From positions 1 to 9,463 of the forward strand of contig DATJJB010000709.1 of NCBI GenBank assembly GCA_035492655.1: 9,463 nucleotides of DNA. Direction: 5' to 3'. This DNA is from Kutzneria sp035492655 (GTDB lineage Bacteria; Actinomycetota; Actinomycetes; Mycobacteriales; Pseudonocardiaceae). This document shows, one piece after another, positions 6,279 through 9,463 of the stretch. The first letter of the stretch is position 1. Each line of letters begins with the position of its first letter. The notes below the pieces were generated by a model. The model had not been told where the DNA came from, did no database searches, and saw only the letters and a program-made list of their open reading frames with translations. The translations under genes and the position numbers were made by a program.

Positions 6279-7802
6279 TCAGGCCAGGGTGAGGGCTTCC
6301 TGGGTCACGGTGCCGCCACTGTCGATGACCGTGGGGCCGGTCGCCGTGCCGTCCGGGTGCTCGACGGTCTGGCTGACGTTGCCACCGGAGATGGTCGTGA
6401 CGTAGATGTCCTTGTTCCCCAGCGCGATCGCGGCGACCGAGGAGACGTTGCGGGCGACTTCGGGCAGGCGCTGCACGGTGCCGTCCTGCCGATACACGTT
6501 GTGCCACACGACGCCGGAGGCGAGCGGGAACACGTGGTCGTCACCGGTGTGCACATAGGCGGCCGAGGTCACGCCGGTGTCGATCGCGTGGGCGCCGATC
6601 CACGCGCCGGGGCCCGTGCACTCACCGCAGTGATTCGACTCCTCGGTGTTCTCGGACAGGGTTCCGTCGGAGACGGTGACCAGCGTCCCCGAACCGTCGT
6701 TCCAGCTGGTCGAGGTGAGCGCCTGGACGTTCGTGGCGACGGCGTCGAAACGCTGCCAGGTGCCGTCGGTCTTGAGGACGTTGTGCCACACGACGCCGTT
6801 CAGTGCGAGCGGGAACACGTGCAGGTCGCCGTTGGTGTCGGCCCCCAAGGTCACCGCGGCGATGTTGTGGTCGATGACGGTGGGCGCGGTCCAGGTGCCG
6901 TCACGGTGTCCGAACCGCAGCGACATGTCGCCGTTGCTGATCGTGGCCAGGGCGATGTCGCCGTTGGCCATCGTGCCCGACGCGACGTACGAGACGTTCC
7001 TGGCGATGGCGTCGAGGTGCTGCCAGGTCGAGCTGTGCGCCGGAAGCACGTTGTGCCACACCACACCGGCCGCGAGCGGGAACAGGTGCAGGTCGCGGTC
7101 GCGATAGGTGTCGCGGGTCTGGGCGATCCAGGTGGCGAGATCGTCCACGCGGGTGTCGCTGGTGCCCTGGCGGGTCTCGGTGCTGCCGAAGCAGCCGTGC
7201 TGGAAGGACAAGTGGGTGATCGCCACCAGTTGCCCGCTCGAGCCACGGACCGCGGGCCCGCCGGCGTCACCCTTGCACGTGTCGACGCCGGCCGAACTGC
7301 TCAACGGCAGCAGCGAGCCGTTCAAGGCACCCGCGGTGAACGGCGCGACACGGGGCTGGTCGGGCACCCACTCGGTCGCGGTGCGCCCGAAGCCGGCGAC
7401 CTGCAGGGTCTCCCCGGTGACCGGGCCGGTGGTGGCCAGCGGGACCGGCGTGATGGCGACCGGGTTGTCCAGCTTGGCCAGTACGACATCCCGGTCGGCG
7501 TGCTGCACCAGCCACGTCACGTGCGACGCCGGTCCGCCGGCCGCGAACGTGACCGTGATCGGGTCCGTCGGCGCGCCGGGCGTGGCGCGCTGGAAGCACG
7601 CGCCGGCCGTGATGACCCACTGCGGATCGATCAACGCCCCCGAGCAGCTGACGGTGCTGTTGGTCAACCTGGCCACGTACCCGTAGGTGCCGGCCGCCGG
7701 CGGCGTCCCGCCCGAGACCGCGTCCGCGGTCACCGTGGTCCCGCCGGTCACGACTGCTCCGACCGCCACGACGGCCAAAGCCGAACGGCTTATTCTTTTC
7801 AT
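6279..7802 (-). CDS. Secreted trypsin-fold pseudoprotease fused to a six-repeat beta-propeller-like domain
   Basis: The 507-residue protein starts at ATG 7802 behind GGGGGAG. Residues 1-28 are a signal peptide (cleavage after TADA). The mature chain would begin VSGG, like the IVGG terminus of active trypsins. Residues 29-230 follow the S1 fold: SCSGALIDPQWVITAGACF (52-70), DVVLAKL (105-111), VAGFGRT (135-141) and DTCKGDAGGP (174-183). The catalytic His position holds A68 (TAGAC instead of TAAHC) and the catalytic Ser holds A180 (GDAGG instead of GDSGG); only the Asp (D105) remains. It should not cleave peptides. Disulfide cysteines C53/C69 and C176/C204 are kept. Residues 237-507 contain three ~90-residue units, each of two ~45-residue blades; the first blade of each unit has the motif D-x-H-x-FPLA-x-GVVWHNV, suggesting a six-bladed lectin-like propeller. 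Related actinobacterial secreted proteins have degenerate S1 domains too. Likely role: extracellular binding. Confidence 0.88.
   Translation of the reverse strand: MKRISRSALAVVAVGAVVTGGTTVTADAVSGGTPPAAGTYGYVARLTNSTVSCSGALIDPQWVITAGACFQRATPGAPTDPITVTFAAGGPASHVTWLVQHADRDVVLAKLDNPVAITPVPLATTGPVTGETLQVAGFGRTATEWVPDQPRVAPFTAGALNGSLLPLSSSAGVDTCKGDAGGPAVRGSSGQLVAITHLSFQHGCFGSTETRQGTSDTRVDDLATWIAQTRDTYRDRDLHLFPLAAGVVWHNVLPAHSSTWQHLDAIARNVSYVASGTMANGDIALATISNGDMSLRFGHRDGTWTAPTVIDHNIAAVTLGADTNGDLHVFPLALNGVVWHNVLKTDGTWQRFDAVATNVQALTSTSWNDGSGTLVTVSDGTLSENTEESNHCGECTGPGAWIGAHAIDTGVTSAAYVHTGDDHVFPLASGVVWHNVYRQDGTVQRLPEVARNVSSVAAIALGNKDIYVTTISGGNVSQTVEHPDGTATGPTVIDSGGTVTQEALTLA
6498..7087. repeat. DNA repeats inside the propeller region
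   Basis: On the plus strand GTTGTGCCACACGACGCC occurs at 6498-6515 and 6780-6797, with a near copy at 7050-7067. Each is followed a few bases later by GCGAGCGGGAACA (from 6520, 6806 and 7072). The spacing of about 270-282 bp matches one two-blade protein unit, so these mark recent duplication or homogenisation of the blades. Confidence 0.7.
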
Positions 7803-8187
7803 GCACTCCCCCTTTTGTTGCGACGTGCTTTCGCGCCACTGATTAGATCGTCGACCCGTATATCCGTCGCTACCGAACGATGGGTGATGTGCGCCACATT
7901 TTGCGGCATTTTCCCTGGTGGGTGGCGGTATGGGTCGGCCGGGAACCCTTTCGATCCTGTTCTAAAAATACTGATCATCGCAATGGGTTGAATGGGCCTG
8001 CTCGAATAGCGTCCAGCCGAAGGCCGCGGTGACAGGCGTGCTGTCGGCACGCACCGCCCCTGCCGGCGGCCGAGCCGAAACGAAGGGCGAACGTCAAGTT
8101 GTCGTCATAGTCCCGCCGGCCCCGTGGCGGACAGGATCTGTGGCAACGCGAACACCGTTCCCGAGCCCCAGAACGAAGGCAGTCACC
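7803..8187. promoter_or_regulatory. Divergent intergenic region between the pseudoprotease gene and the secreted-protein operon
   Basis: No gene is supported in these 385 bp. The part near the pseudoprotease (7803-7995) is more AT-rich than its surroundings. For the leftward gene, TCTAAT on the minus strand (7847-7842) is a plausible -10, about 40 bp from the start, but its -35 is weak. For the rightward operon, CATAGT (8106-8111) and CAGGAT (8132-8137) are possible -10 boxes without good -35 partners. A small hairpin GCGTGC/GCACGC lies at 8036-8052. The rightward gene has GAAGG at 8175-8179. Confidence 0.4.
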
Positions 8188-8625
8188 ATGTCCCGAATCG
8201 CCAAGACGGCCGCCGTCGCGGCCCTCGCGGTGCCGGTTCTCATCGGCACCGCGGGCAGTGCGCAGGCGTCCACGCCGGCCGGCTGCTCCAGCGTCACCCA
8301 GATCGGCAGCACCGCGACCTTCAGCTCCGGCGGCCAGACCATGGCCTCGGTGAAGCAGTACAAGGGCTGCGGCAAGAACTACGCCTACCTGTACGTGTGG
8401 CAGGGCTACCGCGACACCCACAGCAGCTGGGACGTGTGCACGACCGTGCTGTCCAACTCCCACGACATCGAGGACGTCAGCTGCGGCACCGTCCGCAACC
8501 CCGTCGAGGTCTGGTCCTTCGGCGCCGCGACCTTGTCGAAGTGCACCCAGGCCATGGGATGGAAGGGCGAAGGCCCGTTCCCCGACCCGGGTGACCCGGT
8601 CGCCAAGACCGACACCCGCTGCTGA
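8188..8625 (+). CDS. Small secreted six-cysteine protein of unrecognised family, first of two tandem paralogues
   Basis: The 145-residue protein begins MSRIAKTAAVAALAVPVLIG with signal cleavage likely after SAQA (residue 27). GAAGG lies 8 nt before the ATG. The mature chain of about 118 residues has six cysteines (33, 61, 84, 99, 119 and the last residue, 145). Its core is ASVKQYKGC (53-61), NYAYLYVWQGYRDTHSSW (64-81). I do not recognise the family; the 'strand-Cys-aromatic-W' core distantly recalls small secreted actinobacterial domains with an RYSxxCxxxWA motif, but that is a weak impression. It shares this core with the gene 14 bp downstream and is probably cotranscribed with it. Cys84 and Cys99 are missing together in that paralogue, so they probably pair, with 33/61/119/145 forming two other disulfides. 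Secretion is well supported; function unknown. Confidence 0.85.
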   Translation: MSRIAKTAAVAALAVPVLIGTAGSAQASTPAGCSSVTQIGSTATFSSGGQTMASVKQYKGCGKNYAYLYVWQGYRDTHSSWDVCTTVLSNSHDIEDVSCGTVRNPVEVWSFGAATLSKCTQAMGWKGEGPFPDPGDPVAKTDTRC

Positions 8626-8639
8626 CCAGGGAGCCTCGC

Positions 8640-9098
8640 ATGCACCGTTCGATCTCGCGCGTCGCCACCGGACTGGCCGCGCTCGCCCTCACCGTGACCC
8701 CGATCGTCGCGACGGCCGCGCCGGCGTCGGCGGCCACCCACTGCTCCGACGCCTACCAGGTCGGCAGCACCAAGGTCGTGCCGGACGAGCACGGGCAGTC
8801 GGCCATGTCCATCAAGCAGTACTGGTCGCCGAGCTGCCACGAGAACTACGCCTACGCCTACGTCTGGCAGCAGTTCCGCGACAGCCACTCCGGCAGCTGG
8901 ACCATCTCGGTCGGCGAGATCTGGGTGCACTCGCCCGGCAACGAGACCAATCCCGTCTCCGACACCGCCGTCGACACCCGGCAGGCCGAGCTCTGGTCGC
9001 CCGGCTTCGCCGGCGCCGGCCGGTGCACCTACGCCACGGCGGCCCTGCTCTACGGCCACTACAGCACCGACGGCAACACCGACAAGCGGTGTGGCTGA
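8640..9098 (+). CDS. Small secreted four-cysteine protein, second tandem paralogue
   Basis: The 152-residue protein starts at ATG 8640 with AGGGA at 8628-8632. Residues 1-32 are a signal peptide (cleavage after ASAA or ASA). The mature part has cysteines 35, 66, 129 and 151. It aligns with the upstream protein through MSIKQYWSPSC (56-66), NYAYAYVWQQFRDSHSGSW (69-87), the E-L/V-W-S segment near 117-120 and the C-terminal KRC. Sequence identity outside the core is low, so the duplication is old. The extra cysteine pair of the upstream copy is replaced by ordinary residues. It lies 14 bp after the first paralogue and 39 bp before a peptidoglycan-binding-domain gene, all in one direction with no terminator between, indicating one operon. 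No function can be assigned. Confidence 0.85.
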   Translation: MHRSISRVATGLAALALTVTPIVATAAPASAATHCSDAYQVGSTKVVPDEHGQSAMSIKQYWSPSCHENYAYAYVWQQFRDSHSGSWTISVGEIWVHSPGNETNPVSDTAVDTRQAELWSPGFAGAGRCTYATAALLYGHYSTDGNTDKRCG

Positions 9099-9137
9099 CC
9101 CGCTGATCCTCTTCCCGTACAAGGAAAGAAACTGCGC

Positions 9138-9463
9138 ATGAGCACAAAGATGAGGACCCGGGGCGTCATGGCCGGGCTGCTCGCGACCGTCGCGGCCATC
9201 GGCTGCCTGGCGCTGAGCGCGCCGGCGTCGGCCGTGACCCCGTCGGCCCAGACCACCGCCGCGCTGCCGGTCGTCGACATGGAAGCCACCGTGCTGGCCG
9301 CCCAGATCGACCCCCGGCGCGCCGACAACACGCTGACCCCGGGCGCCAAGGACTCCGTGCTGGCCGTGGAGCGGGCCCTCGAGGCGCGCGGCCTGCTGGA
9401 CGCCAAGTGGGTCGACGGCTACTTCGGCACCACCACCATCTCGGCGTACGCGGCCTACCAGCG
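9138..9463 (+). CDS. Secreted protein with a peptidoglycan-binding-like domain (3' end outside the window)
   Basis: The frame opens at ATG 9138, preceded by AAGGA (9121-9125), and stays open to the edge: 108 complete codons. Residues 1-32 are a signal peptide (LLATVAAIGCLALSAPASA). Residues about 68-108, from TPGAKDSVLAVERALEARGLL to VDGYFGTTTISAYAAYQ, match the PG_binding_1-type repeat ('V..vq..L...Gll.....DG.fG..T..A...fQ') found in actinobacterial secreted wall-associated proteins and lysins. The catalytic or second domain, if any, lies beyond the window, so enzyme activity cannot be judged. It follows the two Cys-rich paralogues in the same direction and is probably in their operon, which ties that operon to the cell wall. 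Confidence 0.75.
   Translation, partial: MSTKMRTRGVMAGLLATVAAIGCLALSAPASAVTPSAQTTAALPVVDMEATVLAAQIDPRRADNTLTPGAKDSVLAVERALEARGLLDAKWVDGYFGTTTISAYAAYQ

Noticed and set aside
6498..7087. Spaced direct repeats considered as a CRISPR or regulatory array
   Set aside because: They sit in frame inside the propeller coding sequence at ~270-280 bp intervals and encode the VVWHNV blade motif.
6252..7991. Long open frame on the plus strand opposite the pseudoprotease gene
   Set aside because: Low-complexity Gly/Asp/Arg/Val composition and no motif; the opposite strand has a signal peptide, the S1 blocks and the propeller repeats.
7988..8016. TTGAAT at 7988-7993 as the -35 box of the rightward operon
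   Set aside because: No acceptable -10 is found at 16-18 bp spacing (the sequence there is GTCCAG).
7799..8050. Small minus-strand open frame whose stop overlaps the pseudoprotease ATG
   Set aside because: It lies in the AT-richer intergenic DNA, lacks third-position GC preference, has no recognisable sequence and would place coding over the likely promoter of the pseudoprotease gene.

Overview
The window is GC-rich DNA with strong G/C preference at third codon positions. It carries many Sec-exported proteins, GTG starts and a MerR-type regulator with no obvious leader. Together these point to a filamentous actinomycete chromosome; a Pseudonocardiaceae- or Streptomyces-like host is my guess, and the genus cannot be read from the sequence. 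No tRNA, rRNA, insertion sequence or CRISPR array was seen.

Layout: (a) 1-902 holds two broken genes of a copper-handling locus lying head to head. One is a frameshifted CopD membrane domain on the minus strand that runs off the left edge. The other is the C-terminal half of a YcnI (DUF1775) protein on the plus strand. (b) 903-1657 is a self-contained unit: a good promoter, a small secreted actinobacterial protein of unknown function (1101-1604) and a strong hairpin terminator. (c) 1658-3367 carries an exported GH54 alpha-L-arabinofuranosidase with a C-terminal fascin-like beta-trefoil, started from a GTG. (d) 3368-6221, minus strand, is a two-gene operon: a MerR-like regulator whose stop overlaps the start of a cytosolic VIT-VWA protein (ATGA). 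The regulator's promoter carries a perfect 24-bp palindrome, and its transcript is probably leaderless. (e) 6236-7802, minus strand, is a trypsin-fold protein in which both catalytic His and Ser are replaced by Ala. It is fused to six roughly 45-residue beta-propeller-like repeats and followed by a terminator. (f) 7803-8187 is a divergent promoter region. (g) 8188-9463, plus strand, is a tight run of three secreted-protein genes: two tandem, diverged paralogues of an unrecognised small Cys-rich family, then a peptidoglycan-binding-domain protein cut by the window edge.

Five intact or nearly intact genes encode exported proteins, suggesting a secretome-rich accessory region (plant polysaccharide breakdown, carbohydrate or cell-wall binding). 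The most interesting candidates for undescribed biology are the tandem Cys-rich secreted paralogues linked to a wall-binding protein, the doubly inactivated protease-propeller fusion, and the MerR/VIT-VWA pair with its striking operator.
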